Shown: positions 1 through 8,382 of the stretch, piece by piece
How positions within the stretch are numbered: the first letter of the stretch is position 1
Layout: each line of letters begins with the position of its first letter
NCBI GenBank assembly: GCA_027002995.1
Contig: JALWZB010000149.1
Span: 1-33,447 of the forward strand
DNA from: Desulfurococcales archaeon
Lineage (GTDB): Archaea; Thermoproteota; Thermoprotei_A; Sulfolobales; NBVN01
Direction: 5' to 3'
DNA: 33,447 bases
The notes under the pieces: model-generated
What the model was told of the DNA's origin: nothing
The model's input: the letters and a program-made list of their open reading frames with translations, nothing else
The model's database searches: none
Made by a program: the position numbers and the translations under genes

Positions 1-2
1 TG

Positions 3-611
3 CCCATAATAGCGGCTCCTGTTCCGGGGACAAACAAGTACTTAATAGTTGACGGACATCATCGATGGGCAGCTCTTAAGAGGCTAGGAGCCAGAAAGGT
101 TCCAGCCATAATAATCAATTACTTCAGCCCCGAGGTCCGCGTGTACACCTGGTACCCCGGATTCAAAGGGGATGCAGGAGAATTCCTGGAACTCATTAAT
201 GAGGTTGGGGTGAACATAGAGACCGGGACAGACGGTGAGGACGCGATAAAGAGTGTTGAGTCAGGGAAATGTAAGGTCGGTGAGCGGGAGTGTGCGTTCA
301 TAATGTTAGGGAAGAAGGGTAAGTACTTCAAACTTGGCGGCTGGTTGGAGGGACAGAAGAAAGTCGTTAAGGTGCTTGATGAATTAGCTGGCATGGGCAA
401 GCTAACCATGACGTGGTATGGACTGCTTGAAGACGCCCTTAAGGATCTTAAGGAAGATGAAATTGACTACGTACTGGTGCGGAGGGGATTAACGAAGGAT
501 GAGGTAATGAAGGTAGTTAAGGCAGGTAAGGTGCTCCCTCCGAAAACAACCCGGCACGTTCTTCCCTTCGTACCGGAAAAGGTGTACACGAAGCTATCCA
601 TGCTCATGTAG
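3..611 (+). CDS. ParB/SerK-fold protein, 5'-truncated by window edge
   Basis: The reading frame is open from the left edge, so the N-terminus is outside the window; the GTG at 141 is internal. The first visible residues hold the ParB/Srx signature VDGHHRWAALKRLGARKVPA, the nucleotide/phosphate-binding loop of the ParB N-terminal fold. The remaining ~150 residues carry no HTH or dimerization domain of a true partition protein. Known family: archaeal stand-alone ParB-fold proteins include the ADP-dependent free serine kinase SerK of Thermococcus. The length and the lack of a DNA-binding region fit that group better than chromosome partition, but the substrate is an inference. The stop codon overlaps the end of convergent htpX by 8 bp. 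Confidence 0.75.
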   Translation, partial: PIIAAPVPGTNKYLIVDGHHRWAALKRLGARKVPAIIINYFSPEVRVYTWYPGFKGDAGEFLELINEVGVNIETGTDGEDAIKSVESGKCKVGERECAFIMLGKKGKYFKLGGWLEGQKKVVKVLDELAGMGKLTMTWYGLLEDALKDLKEDEIDYVLVRRGLTKDEVMKVVKAGKVLPPKTTRHVLPFVPEKVYTKLSMLM

Positions 612-1590
612 CTCCCGAGGCAAGCGTATCTAGGAACCTCAGCCTCTTTGCCGGGTCCGGATGAGTCATGAATATCTCGGTAGGCACTAACCTAGGCTGT
701 GACTTAATCCACTCAACAACCTCATCAATGTCGATGATGCCGTATCCACGCACCTCAATACCCTCTTCAGGATCCGCTATTAGGAATGCCTTAAACTTAC
801 TTGCGGACGCGACCTTACTGGGTGCGAACGCCTTCAACTCACCGCTCGCTACGAGTATCCTAGCTAGTGCCCGCTGGAGCTTCCTAGCCCCGCCAGGCAC
901 GGTTAGGGCGGCATGCGCGTCTGCGTAGTACTCCCGTAACCTGCTCACGTAAAGTACGGCGAAGTTAAAGAGGAACGCCACACCCATGAGGACAGCTCCG
1001 ATTATGGGAAGGATCGATGCTTCACTCTCTCTATCCCCGCCACCAAACCAGCCAAAGTACATGAGTACTCTCCCAAGCCAGAATATGAGTGCCGGAAGAA
1101 TGCTGATAACCATCATTAGCTCAACGTCCTTATGCTTTATATGACCTACCTCGTGTGCTAAGACAGCCTCGACTTCCTCTGGGGGTGCTATGCGGAGTAA
1201 GCCCTCAGTAACAGCTACCTTGTACCCGGTGAGCCTGTTGCCGTAAGCAAACGCGTTAGGCACGTCAACATGGGCTATCATCGCCTTCGGAACGAAACCT
1301 AGGTCGGAAGCCCGAGCAATGCGCGCTATTAACTCCTCAACCCACGCATACCTCCCGCCCATGATTGGCTCAACATCGTATGCCATCTCAATTATCTTCG
1401 GACCCGCAAGCCACTGAAGCACATGTATACCTATAACAAACACTAGGGAGAGGACAAGAACAGTCGATAATCCGGTCGTTGGGGTAAGCACGTAAGTGAA
1501 TAGCGCTGTGAGTATAAGCGTTGATAAGCCAATAAGGAACGCTAAGGTCGTCAACATCGATACCCTCAACTTAGTTAAGGTCCTCATCAT
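604..1590 (-). CDS. htpX: HtpX-like M48 membrane metalloprotease
   Basis: A 328-residue integral membrane zinc protease expected to degrade damaged membrane proteins. Two N-terminal hydrophobic segments (about 10-35 and 41-62) precede the catalytic motif HEVGH at 146-150. Two more hydrophobic segments lie at about 157-178 and 192-214, and the third zinc ligand is probably E220 in REYYAD. The layout and length match the HtpX family (M48B). The start is the first of two adjacent ATGs, behind a GGGTGGGAT-like ribosome site. It is last in a minus-strand series and converges on the ParB-fold gene. It could also be named a generic M48 peptidase. Confidence 0.9.
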   Translation of the reverse strand: MMRTLTKLRVSMLTTLAFLIGLSTLILTALFTYVLTPTTGLSTVLVLSLVFVIGIHVLQWLAGPKIIEMAYDVEPIMGGRYAWVEELIARIARASDLGFVPKAMIAHVDVPNAFAYGNRLTGYKVAVTEGLLRIAPPEEVEAVLAHEVGHIKHKDVELMMVISILPALIFWLGRVLMYFGWFGGGDRESEASILPIIGAVLMGVAFLFNFAVLYVSRLREYYADAHAALTVPGGARKLQRALARILVASGELKAFAPSKVASASKFKAFLIADPEEGIEVRGYGIIDIDEVVEWIKSQPRLVPTEIFMTHPDPAKRLRFLDTLASGAT

Positions 1591-1691
1591 ATCCCACCCT
1601 AATATCTAAGGGATTTCTAGAAAGAATTAAGTTTTAACATAATTAGCGGTGGGGCCTGTCCATAACGTCATGCTAAAAGTATTATCGTGGA

Positions 1692-1961
1692 TCAATACTT
1701 GAAGGCTGAGGATATCGCTCTCCTAATATCAGTTGGTAATGTCTTATAGTCTACCTCTGAGTCCTTAAGGCCCTTGAACTCATCCAGCTCTAGGAGGTCC
1801 CACTCTTTAGGTTCCTCTTCCTCCTTCCTAGTGTATACGCCCTTGAAGGTCTTGTGGATGGCTACGAAAGTCTTGCCATCAGGGGTTCTTAAGACCTCAA
1901 TAAGCATGAGGTCATTCCCTTTCCTCACGAGATATGCTTCTTCCTTCGTAGCCTTCAGCAT
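1692..1961 (-). CDS. small conserved-looking hypothetical protein
   Basis: An 89-residue, charged, soluble protein I do not recognise. The N-terminal half looks like an antiparallel beta segment (LMLIEVLRTPDGKTFVAIHK) and the middle is very acidic (EEEEP...). ATG start with GTGAGG a few bases upstream; a TATA-like GTTTAAAGG (minus strand) lies near 1994-2003. It sits between the DUF2192-like gene and htpX on the same strand with separate gaps, so co-transcription is possible but not shown. Codon choice resembles its neighbours, which supports a real gene. Confidence 0.65.
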   Translation of the reverse strand: MLKATKEEAYLVRKGNDLMLIEVLRTPDGKTFVAIHKTFKGVYTRKEEEEPKEWDLLELDEFKGLKDSEVDYKTLPTDIRRAISSAFKY

Positions 1962-2018
1962 TCCTCACACCACTTACCTTTGAGGGGGCATCCTTTAAAC
2001 CTTACCGCTCCTCAGAAC

Positions 2019-2738
2019 TCAATGGTTGTTACTGGATTTCCTGCCCCCGAAGATATTGTTCAGCACTTTGTCTGGTATCTCATATGTTACGGATGCTATC
2101 TTAGCTACGTAACTATCGGAAGGCGTTGATTTAGGTATCCCTGTCTCAAGGGATATTAGCTGCTTCCTTATTTCCTTCTCGACTTTATTCCTTATTGAGC
2201 CGGAGGATATCTCCTCAGCTAACTTAACGGCAACGAAGAATTTCGTAAACCTACGTATGGTGTCCTCAAACTCTGGTAGTGCCTCTAACATCCTCCTTAT
2301 AGCTTTAACCACGAACTCATAAGGTTCAAAGTCAAGATAATATAAGGTTAAAGCAAACCTAAGTATCCTAGCAACGTCACCCTCACTCATCTCAGGTATG
2401 AGCGACTTTATCCCCTCCCTAACCCTCTCCACGGGGAGGTCGGACGTTAGTAGCTTGATTATTTCCTCGTACCGTTCCTCCTTATCGAAGACCTTACTAA
2501 ATACCTCACTATAGTCGTCCCTTATGCCTAGCCCGCGAACCCCTACAATATAGAGGCTTATGAGTTCCTTCTCAAAAATGTCATCAGGCTTGGAAGCCCC
2601 TCTGAAAGGCTCGACGCCCTCACTCTCTAAATGCTTTTTTACTAACTCAGCAGCCTTCTCACGACTTGGGTTAGGATCCATTAATAACTCACTTATGGCG
2701 TCAACGTATGCTTTTACTCGCTTTCTCTTAGCGTTCAT
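2019..2738 (-). CDS. DUF2192-like crenarchaeal protein of unknown function
   Basis: A 239-residue, predicted all-helical cytosolic protein. The segment KELISLYIVGVRGLGI (about residues 57-72), following a short helical N-terminus, recalls the conserved core of the archaeal DUF2192 family; I make this match from memory and hold it moderately. The middle is a run of amphipathic helices and the tail (GGRKSSNNH) is low in structure. No catalytic motif is visible. ATG start; on the minus strand a TATA-like ACTTAAAGT lies at about 2801-2812. Members of this family are restricted to Thermoprotei, which agrees with the rest of the window. Confidence 0.7.
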   Translation of the reverse strand: MNAKRKRVKAYVDAISELLMDPNPSREKAAELVKKHLESEGVEPFRGASKPDDIFEKELISLYIVGVRGLGIRDDYSEVFSKVFDKEERYEEIIKLLTSDLPVERVREGIKSLIPEMSEGDVARILRFALTLYYLDFEPYEFVVKAIRRMLEALPEFEDTIRRFTKFFVAVKLAEEISSGSIRNKVEKEIRKQLISLETGIPKSTPSDSYVAKIASVTYEIPDKVLNNIFGGRKSSNNH

Positions 2739-2834
2739 GCACTCACCTCAACCGACATTAAAATGCCAGTTACCCGGTATTCCCGAGCGACCCTCGTTAT
2801 TTTACTTTAAGTAATCTACGTTTTTAAGAATGCC

Positions 2835-3794
2835 TTAAGGCGCAGATGGCAGGAGGATAGCTTCCACTTTAGAGTCTGGCGTGTCAAGGGACACTATGGC
2901 AGTGTCATCGTTCCTTAACATTATATCTCCTTTAGCAATGACTAGGGATCCGGGAGGCATCTCAGCAAATCTTACCCTGTGAGTTATGAAGTATGTCCCA
3001 CGAGAAGAGAGTAGTGTAGGTCTGAGTAACTCCACCTTGTATATTGAGGGTGTCCTATAGTCGAAGTCCACCACCTTAAAGACTACATACGTATTCTTAA
3101 TAACGTGAGTATACGGACCAAGAAATTTCCGTATGCGGTCACAGTCAATTATCCTGAGGGTGTATCTCAGATCCCTAAAAACACCTTGCGTAAGACGATG
3201 CACGACCAACTTACTCATGTCACTCCAGCCAAGGGTTTCAGAGACTAGAGGCAACTCTTCAATGAATTCCTCAGGAGTCAATGGCTTTAGAAATCCCTTG
3301 ATCCTTAGACCACGTAAGCACTCCAATGCATTTTGCTTCTCCTCTACGCAATTGATGTCTACGTCAGACCCCCTCCCAGCATACCCGCCTAGAAGGCTGC
3401 CTGTAGGGCCACACCGCAATCCACATTCTTCACGGAGCAGTTTGATTAGTTCCATAGCTACCGACTTAACCTTACTTCTAAAAACGTGAGTGATGCCTTC
3501 AACGTCGCTGAAGTGAAGGAACCTCCGGGTCTGCCTTATCCAGGAGGGGCTAATGACAGGTGCTTCCCTACCTAACTCAGGCACGTACTTAATAAAGAAT
3601 AGGTAGTACCTAGTAATTATCTCGAAAGCTTCACCCAAACGCTTCACTTTCTTCCCATTCACAAGTCGGGGTACGGCAATAGGAGCGCCAGGGTGGACAC
3701 AGCCCTTCACAACCCAGAGAGAGCCGTCAGTAAGTTCTAAGAGATCACCTTCTAAGTATGCTTCAGTACAGTAGTAATTCTGGTTAGCTGGCAT
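2835..3794 (-). CDS. predicted nucleotidyltransferase (pol-beta fold)
   Basis: A 319-residue protein with a nucleotidyltransferase active-site motif: GS at 132-133 followed by an aspartate pair D144/D146 in GRGSDVDINC. This is the metal-binding pattern of the pol-beta/minimal NTase fold. An N-terminal ~120-residue domain begins with a small beta-rich stretch, and the C-terminal ~150 residues contain beta strands of unknown role. The architecture resembles archaeal COG1665 proteins (predicted nucleotidyltransferase), whose substrate is not established to my knowledge. It follows the winged-helix gene by 15 bp on the same strand and is probably co-transcribed with it. Confidence 0.72.
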   Translation of the reverse strand: MPANQNYYCTEAYLEGDLLELTDGSLWVVKGCVHPGAPIAVPRLVNGKKVKRLGEAFEIITRYYLFFIKYVPELGREAPVISPSWIRQTRRFLHFSDVEGITHVFRSKVKSVAMELIKLLREECGLRCGPTGSLLGGYAGRGSDVDINCVEEKQNALECLRGLRIKGFLKPLTPEEFIEELPLVSETLGWSDMSKLVVHRLTQGVFRDLRYTLRIIDCDRIRKFLGPYTHVIKNTYVVFKVVDFDYRTPSIYKVELLRPTLLSSRGTYFITHRVRFAEMPPGSLVIAKGDIMLRNDDTAIVSLDTPDSKVEAILLPSAP

Positions 3795-3809
3795 GATCTA
3801 TGTGGCGCC

Positions 3810-4214
3810 TCATGGTTGCTGGTTACCTAGGGAGCCTGAGGATCTTAGCTCCAAGTTTAGTTTGCGCGCGTGTCCTCCATGGTTCCTTATTTTACCTGTT
3901 CTCCTCTGTCCTCTGATGCGGAAGGACCTCCTATGCTTCTCTTGGCTAGTGGTAGTCTTGATCTTCATTTTCTTTAGGCTCAATGTTCCCCGCACACCCT
4001 TATCCCTGTTGAGCAGGTTTAGGTTCACCTTATACACTATGAAGCGACCTCGCCTCTTACAATGCACTTTCAAGTAGCCGCTTTCCTTGAGCTTCCTCAG
4101 CAAGTAACCAGCACGCTTTGTACTCATCTTAAACGCCTTTGCAAGCCTACGCGCATTAATGAACATGTCCCCCCTCTTCCTTAACCATTCAAGCACGTCA
4201 TCAATTTCAGGCAA
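3810..4214 (-). CDS. winged-helix DNA-binding protein with basic tail
   Basis: A 134-residue protein. Residues about 1-70 form a winged helix: an initial helix, then NARRLAKAFKMSTKRAGYLLRKLKES as the helix-turn-helix, then a beta wing (FIVYKVNL). The last ~60 residues are strongly basic, rich in R, K and H, and look unstructured; this may be an RNA- or DNA-binding tail. The start is TTG with GGTG 8 nt upstream; no in-frame ATG is available nearby. It lies first in the two-gene unit with the nucleotidyltransferase. The target is unknown. The lower complexity of the tail leaves some doubt about the true 3' end. Confidence 0.65.
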   Translation of the reverse strand: MPEIDDVLEWLRKRGDMFINARRLAKAFKMSTKRAGYLLRKLKESGYLKVHCKRRGRFIVYKVNLNLLNRDKGVRGTLSLKKMKIKTTTSQEKHRRSFRIRGQRRTGKIRNHGGHARKLNLELRSSGSLGNQQP

Positions 4215-4301
4215 GAAGTTAGCACCTAATCAAACGTCTACAAGGTTCCTAAAATAGGCTTACCCATTATTCCCTGATTTCTCTCATTCGCGATAATTAC
4301 C

Positions 4302-4310
4302 TTTTAAATT
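4302..4310 (+). promoter_or_regulatory. TATA-like box for glycosyltransferase unit
   Basis: The AT-rich stretch TTTTAAATT stands in otherwise mixed sequence. It predicts transcription from about 4330, just ahead of the GGTGAGG ribosome site at 4343-4349. Confidence 0.45.
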
Positions 4311-4351
4311 AAAATGAGAAGACAAATGACAGGTAGTGGAGTGGTGAGGGC

Positions 4352-4399
4352 TTGACACTCATGATTACTGCATGCACAGTGAGGGTCCCTGCCGGGTGA
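4352..4399 (+). CDS. possible leader peptide (uORF) before glycosyltransferase
   Basis: A short frame, TTG at 4352 or ATG at 4361, encodes about 12-15 residues ending VRVPAG. It follows the best ribosome-binding site in this region (GGTGAGG, 4343-4349). Its TGA at 4397-4399 overlaps the GTG at 4396, which is an in-frame candidate start of the glycosyltransferase (GTGA overlap). This arrangement is typical of translational coupling. The frame is short, so chance cannot be excluded. Confidence 0.3.
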   Translation: MTLMITACTVRVPAG

Positions 4400-5874
4400 G
4401 GAGCGTGCTGGGAGCACAGCTCTTCTTCAGTAGCGTTGCTCAAGTAGTGGTGTTCATCATACTCCTCTCGCCACCGGTTATAATGGGACTCGTTCACGCC
4501 ATCCTATACTTCCGGGGAAGAGGAGGTAGGGACTCCCAGGTGCTTAATGTTGCTGATAGTGGAGGTGACTTAAGCGGGGTCACGATAGTAGTTCCTGTGA
4601 AGGACGAGCCCGAGAGCCTAGTGCTCGGCATGATTAACCATATGGCGCAATTAAGGAGCGAGCTACGCGGCGATTATGAGGTAGTGTTTGTTTGCGATGA
4701 TCCTCCCGAGAAGGCGGCACCCGTAAAGAAAAGTGCTGAGAAATTAGCTCAAGATTTAAACTTGAAGGTACGTTTCATGATAAGAACTGAGGGCCGGAAA
4801 GGCAGGGCTGCCGCCCTTAACTGGGTTGTCCGGAATTTTGCTAGGGATGTAGTCATTATCCTAGACGTTGATACGAGACCGCAACCCGGTTACCTAACTA
4901 ACTTAGTCAAATGCGTTCGTGAGGGTAATGCAGCTTGCGTAGGGCGCTGGGACGGTTACTGGATAATACCAACAAAACTAGCACGTGCAGTGGGTCACTC
5001 AATGAAGTACCTTGTCGATACGCTCTACAGGGGGCGAGCTTCAAAGAGATTCTTCATCTTCCCCCTAGGATCTGGGACAGCCTTCGACAAGAGCGCCTTA
5101 CTGAAGGTCGGGTTATGGGATGAAGGCATAGTTCAGGACGACATGCACATAGGCACTAAGCTCATGTGGAAGGGATACAGGGTAGGATTCATAGATAACG
5201 TGTCACTCAAGGTGCTAGTACCCTCCAGGTACGAGGCCCTGAAACTACAGCAGGCTAGATGGTCTTACGGAGCCATGGAGACGCTGAAGAACGGATGGAG
5301 AAGAATATTTCGCTCTCCACATCCCCTCCTTAAGAGGGTTGAAGCCACACTTTTTCTAATGCAGTACGTACCGCACGCGCTGCTGGCCCTGTCGGGCTTA
5401 GTCATCCCGGCACTTGCCTTACTTCTGAGGCAGGACATAATGCTTCTAGGGGTAGTACCTACTGCCTCCCTACTGGTACTTATCGGGCTTTACGGCTACT
5501 CCTTCTACTCCTCCCTAAGGGAGGCCGGGCTGCCAAGATCCCTAACTATACGTACGATGGGTGCATCATCGTCATTCACGATAAGCCTGTCACCAATAGT
5601 GCTGGCGTACACGGTAATTGGTTTACTGCGAAATCGGTATAGCTACAGGGTCACGCCGAAGGGTGAGTCAGAGAGCGCGTTAGTTAGTAGGTGTCTAGAA
5701 GAGAAGATCTTCCTAGCGTACGTAGTGGGGATGATGATCCTCAACATTATCCTAGGCAATTACGCGACCGGCTTATGGTTACTGATGTTCATAGCCCCAT
5801 TAATCTACACACTCACAAACGCTGAGCGCATAATAGAGTTGAGGAATCCTCAGCCTGGTCTAGGTTCCTCATAG
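4372..5874 (+). CDS. membrane processive-type family 2 glycosyltransferase
   Basis: Up to 500 residues. An N-terminal membrane segment (about 22-46) is followed by a GT-A domain with VVPVKDEP (73-80), the metal-binding DVD (165-167), the acidic QDD (255-257) and QQARW (293-297). Together these are the D,D,D,QxxRW signature of processive GT2 enzymes such as cellulose and hyaluronan synthases. Several membrane helices follow (about 325-351, 356-375, 397-417, 447-483). It probably extends or exports a cell-surface glycan; the sugar is not readable. The start is uncertain: ATG 4372 lacks a ribosome site, while GTG 4396 overlaps the stop of a short upstream frame. It appears monocistronic. Confidence 0.85.
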   Translation: MHSEGPCRVRSVLGAQLFFSSVAQVVVFIILLSPPVIMGLVHAILYFRGRGGRDSQVLNVADSGGDLSGVTIVVPVKDEPESLVLGMINHMAQLRSELRGDYEVVFVCDDPPEKAAPVKKSAEKLAQDLNLKVRFMIRTEGRKGRAAALNWVVRNFARDVVIILDVDTRPQPGYLTNLVKCVREGNAACVGRWDGYWIIPTKLARAVGHSMKYLVDTLYRGRASKRFFIFPLGSGTAFDKSALLKVGLWDEGIVQDDMHIGTKLMWKGYRVGFIDNVSLKVLVPSRYEALKLQQARWSYGAMETLKNGWRRIFRSPHPLLKRVEATLFLMQYVPHALLALSGLVIPALALLLRQDIMLLGVVPTASLLVLIGLYGYSFYSSLREAGLPRSLTIRTMGASSSFTISLSPIVLAYTVIGLLRNRYSYRVTPKGESESALVSRCLEEKIFLAYVVGMMILNIILGNYATGLWLLMFIAPLIYTLTNAERIIELRNPQPGLGSS

Positions 5875-5966
5875 CAGTCAGTAGCTCGGCCTGCCGACCT
5901 CTTCATCGGTACTCCATAATAGTGGGTGGCATTCAGGTTATTAGGTGGTCTTACACAGGTTAATTT

Positions 5967-6022
5967 CAGGATGATGAGGAAGAGCCGACATGATCGATGA
6001 AGTGATTATCCTCGGCTGACCT
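5967..6022 (+). ncRNA. candidate C/D-box guide sRNA
   Basis: Box C ATGATGA is at 5971-5977, a C'-like TCGATGA at 5994-6000, and box D CTGA at 6016-6019. Possible weak D' boxes are CCGA (5985-5988) or ATGA (5990-5993). The flanks AGG/CCT can pair as a short terminal stem, and the size (~50 nt) is that of archaeal C/D RNAs. A TATA-like GTTATTAGG centred near 5941 is ~26 nt upstream. The sequence just before box D would be the guide; I cannot identify its target. The weak D' box is the main doubt. Confidence 0.4.
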
Positions 6023-6027
6023 ACATG

Positions 6028-6040
6028 TTTTAACTTAAAA
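6028..6040 (+). promoter_or_regulatory. TATA-like box for HD hydrolase gene
   Basis: TTTTAACTTAAAA is the strongest AT block in the 5875-6085 gap. It predicts a start near 6060, followed by the ribosome site GAGGGGTGATC just before ATG 6086. Confidence 0.5.
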
Positions 6041-6085
6041 AGCAACACACCCCCTAACATAGTGTGTCTTGAGGGGTGATCATAA

Positions 6086-6877
6086 ATGAGTGTCTTAGTT
6101 AGTCCCGCACTAGTTCAAAAGCATGTAGAAAACTCTGAACTCCTGAGGAAAGCTTACGAAATCCTAGAGCATGACGAAGAAGTACAAGAACTCATAAAGA
6201 TGGCGAACATCATGGCTGTTGGGAGGCTAAAGTACAACGACCACGGCATAATTCACTCTAGGATAGTTTCAGGGGCAGCGCTGGAGATTTTTGACAGGCT
6301 AGTTAGGTCTGGCATTAAGCCAACAACCATTGAGTTCGGGACTGCGCGTAGCATAGATGAGGCTAAGCTAGTGGTTCTCCTGGCATCCTACCTTCACGAC
6401 ATAGGTAATGCTGTGCATAGAATCAATCATGAGATGATGGGGGCCATCCTAGCAAAGGATCTCATTGACAGGATCCTAACGACGGTGATCCCAGACATTG
6501 GTAAGAGGAGGTATATGCTGAGGCAGGAAGTGATGCATGCAATTTACGCAACCGAGATGAGTACTGATGCACTAACTGTGGAGGCGGGCGTCGTGAAGAT
6601 AGCTGACGGAACCGACATGGCTGAGGGACGTGCACGTATACCCTATAAGTTAGGGAAGTTAGATATGCATGCTGTCTCAGCCTTAAGTATAAAGAAGGTA
6701 GCGATAGGCGGCGACGATAGCACCCCAATACGTATAGAGATATTCATGGAGGACTTCGCTGGTCTATTCCAGGTGGAGGCTGTCCTTAGACCGAAGATAC
6801 TCTCCAGCGGTTTACAAAAGTACGTTGAGGTATACGCGAGCGTCAACGGTAAAATACATAGAGTTTTCCCAACGTAG
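6086..6877 (+). CDS. HD-domain phosphohydrolase
   Basis: A 263-residue cytosolic protein with the metal-binding HD pattern: H57 in IIHSRI, H104-D105 in YLHDIGN, a histidine at 115, and aspartates D174/D177 in IADGTDMAEGRARIP. These are the residues expected in HD-superfamily phosphohydrolases acting on nucleotides or phosphate esters. The C-terminal ~75 residues form a beta-rich extension of unknown role. It has its own promoter and a strong GGTGATC ribosome site with an ATG start. It is separated from the importer operon by 101 bp, so a functional link is not implied. The substrate is unknown. Confidence 0.82.
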   Translation: MSVLVSPALVQKHVENSELLRKAYEILEHDEEVQELIKMANIMAVGRLKYNDHGIIHSRIVSGAALEIFDRLVRSGIKPTTIEFGTARSIDEAKLVVLLASYLHDIGNAVHRINHEMMGAILAKDLIDRILTTVIPDIGKRRYMLRQEVMHAIYATEMSTDALTVEAGVVKIADGTDMAEGRARIPYKLGKLDMHAVSALSIKKVAIGGDDSTPIRIEIFMEDFAGLFQVEAVLRPKILSSGLQKYVEVYASVNGKIHRVFPT

Positions 6878-6978
6878 AATGGGTTTTGTTTCAACATTGG
6901 GAGCGCTCAGCCTGATCCGACAGGATCGCATCTATCTTTATTAGTTTCCTCAAAAATATTGGATATGGTGTCCAATAA

Positions 6979-8379
6979 ATGCCCGGGAAAGCAACGATCT
7001 TAGGGGTAGCTATCATAGCGTTAATCCTAAGCTTCGTAGCGCTGGGCTTCATGTACTGGCAGAATCAGTCACTTAAGTCCCTAATAGCTAAGCAGAACGA
7101 GGAACTAAACAAGCTAGCCCAGAAGTTAGGAAGCATAGAGAAAAACTTGGCGAGTAATTCAGGAAAGATAGAGGACATAGGGCAAAAAGTGTCTAGCGTA
7201 GCTAGTGAAGTGAGTTCCGTGAAGAGCAGTGTCAGTAGTGTGGCAAGCAACCTTCAAAGCGTTCGGAGCGGGCTTAATAGCGTGCAGAGTAATGTCAAGA
7301 AGCTTAGTAACACTGTGAAAAGCGTGACCGCTGAAGTTAAGTCCCTAGCTGAAAGGCTTGCGAGCGTTACAAGTAACATTACGCTGATTCAAGATCAAAT
7401 TAAGGTGGTACAGAAACAAGTTGAGTCAATGAGGTATCCGCTCACGCTAACCGACGCCTTAGGCAGGCAAGTGACGATACCCTACAAGCCTCAGAGGATT
7501 GTCTCAACAGCCCCCTCCATAACCGAGATACTCTTCCTGGTTGGTGCTGGTAGCAACGTTGTCGGTGTCGATAAGTTCTCTAATTACCCCCCAGTAGTTA
7601 AGGAACTAGTCAAGAACGGCACCATCAAAGTCGTTGGGGGGTTCTCAACACTAAATATTGAGGCAATATTAATGCTGAAGCCCGACATAGTGTTTATGAC
7701 GACAGGTGTTCAGGAGCGCTACGCTAAGGAACTAGCTGGCATGGGCGTAACTGTGTTCGTGCTCCCATCTAGGGACATGGCTGACGTGTTTAGCGACATC
7801 CTAACGGTTGGGCTAATAACGGGTCATTTCAATAAGGCACTTAAGGTTGTGGAGGAGATGAGGAACATAATAACTAGCACTAGATTAAAGGTTGAGGAGT
7901 ACCTGAATAAGACAGGAGGTAAACCTGTTAAGGTGTACTATGAAATATACCCAGACTACTGGACTGTAGGTAGAACATCATTCATAAACGACATAATAAC
8001 GTTGGCAGGCGGTGTTAACATATTCGAGAACGAAACCACCTCCTACTTTGTGGCATCACCGGAAGCGGTCATAGCAGCGAACCCCGACGTGATCCTAATG
8101 AACTATAACTACGGGTACTTCGGCACAGTGAATGACTTAATCAAGCGCATCACATCAAGGGAGGGTTGGGCAAACATAACGGCTATCAAGGACGGGAGGA
8201 TATACGTGTTCAGCGGTGTTGCAGAAGATATCATGGTCCGTCCCGGGCCTAGGGCCGCGTTAGCGATAGCGCTCATGGCTAGGGTGCTTTACCCGCAGGC
8301 TTTCGGGATAACGGTAGTGCCTCACAACATAAACGAAACAGTTATGCAGGAGTGGGGCATACCTACATCGCTGGGGTAG
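6979..8379 (+). CDS. BtuF/FepB-like substrate-binding protein on a coiled-coil stalk
   Basis: 466 residues: an N-terminal membrane anchor (about 7-26), a long coiled coil (about 50-150), then a class III periplasmic-binding domain (about 155-466) starting LTDALGRQVTIPYKPQRIVS and containing PSITEILFLVGAG. This is the fold of cobalamin, haem and ferric-siderophore binding proteins. From residue 71 to 137 the heptads are unbroken, with V, L or I at every a position (71, 78, 85 ... 134) and d position (74, 81 ... 137). It should sit outside the membrane and deliver ligand to the permease encoded 3 bp downstream. ATG start, with GGTG 8 nt upstream. The ligand cannot be decided from sequence. Confidence 0.9.
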   Translation: MPGKATILGVAIIALILSFVALGFMYWQNQSLKSLIAKQNEELNKLAQKLGSIEKNLASNSGKIEDIGQKVSSVASEVSSVKSSVSSVASNLQSVRSGLNSVQSNVKKLSNTVKSVTAEVKSLAERLASVTSNITLIQDQIKVVQKQVESMRYPLTLTDALGRQVTIPYKPQRIVSTAPSITEILFLVGAGSNVVGVDKFSNYPPVVKELVKNGTIKVVGGFSTLNIEAILMLKPDIVFMTTGVQERYAKELAGMGVTVFVLPSRDMADVFSDILTVGLITGHFNKALKVVEEMRNIITSTRLKVEEYLNKTGGKPVKVYYEIYPDYWTVGRTSFINDIITLAGGVNIFENETTSYFVASPEAVIAANPDVILMNYNYGYFGTVNDLIKRITSREGWANITAIKDGRIYVFSGVAEDIMVRPGPRAALAIALMARVLYPQAFGITVVPHNINETVMQEWGIPTSLG

Positions 8380-8382
8380 CGG

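Noticed and set aside
3793-4077. 94-codon plus-strand frame opposite the winged-helix gene
   Set aside because: The minus-strand frame has a clear winged helix and operon spacing; the plus frame is a hydrophobic shadow without a start signal.
7190-7400. DNA-level tandem repeat in the binding-protein gene
   Set aside because: The repetition is at the amino-acid heptad level; the nucleotide units are not similar enough to be a satellite.
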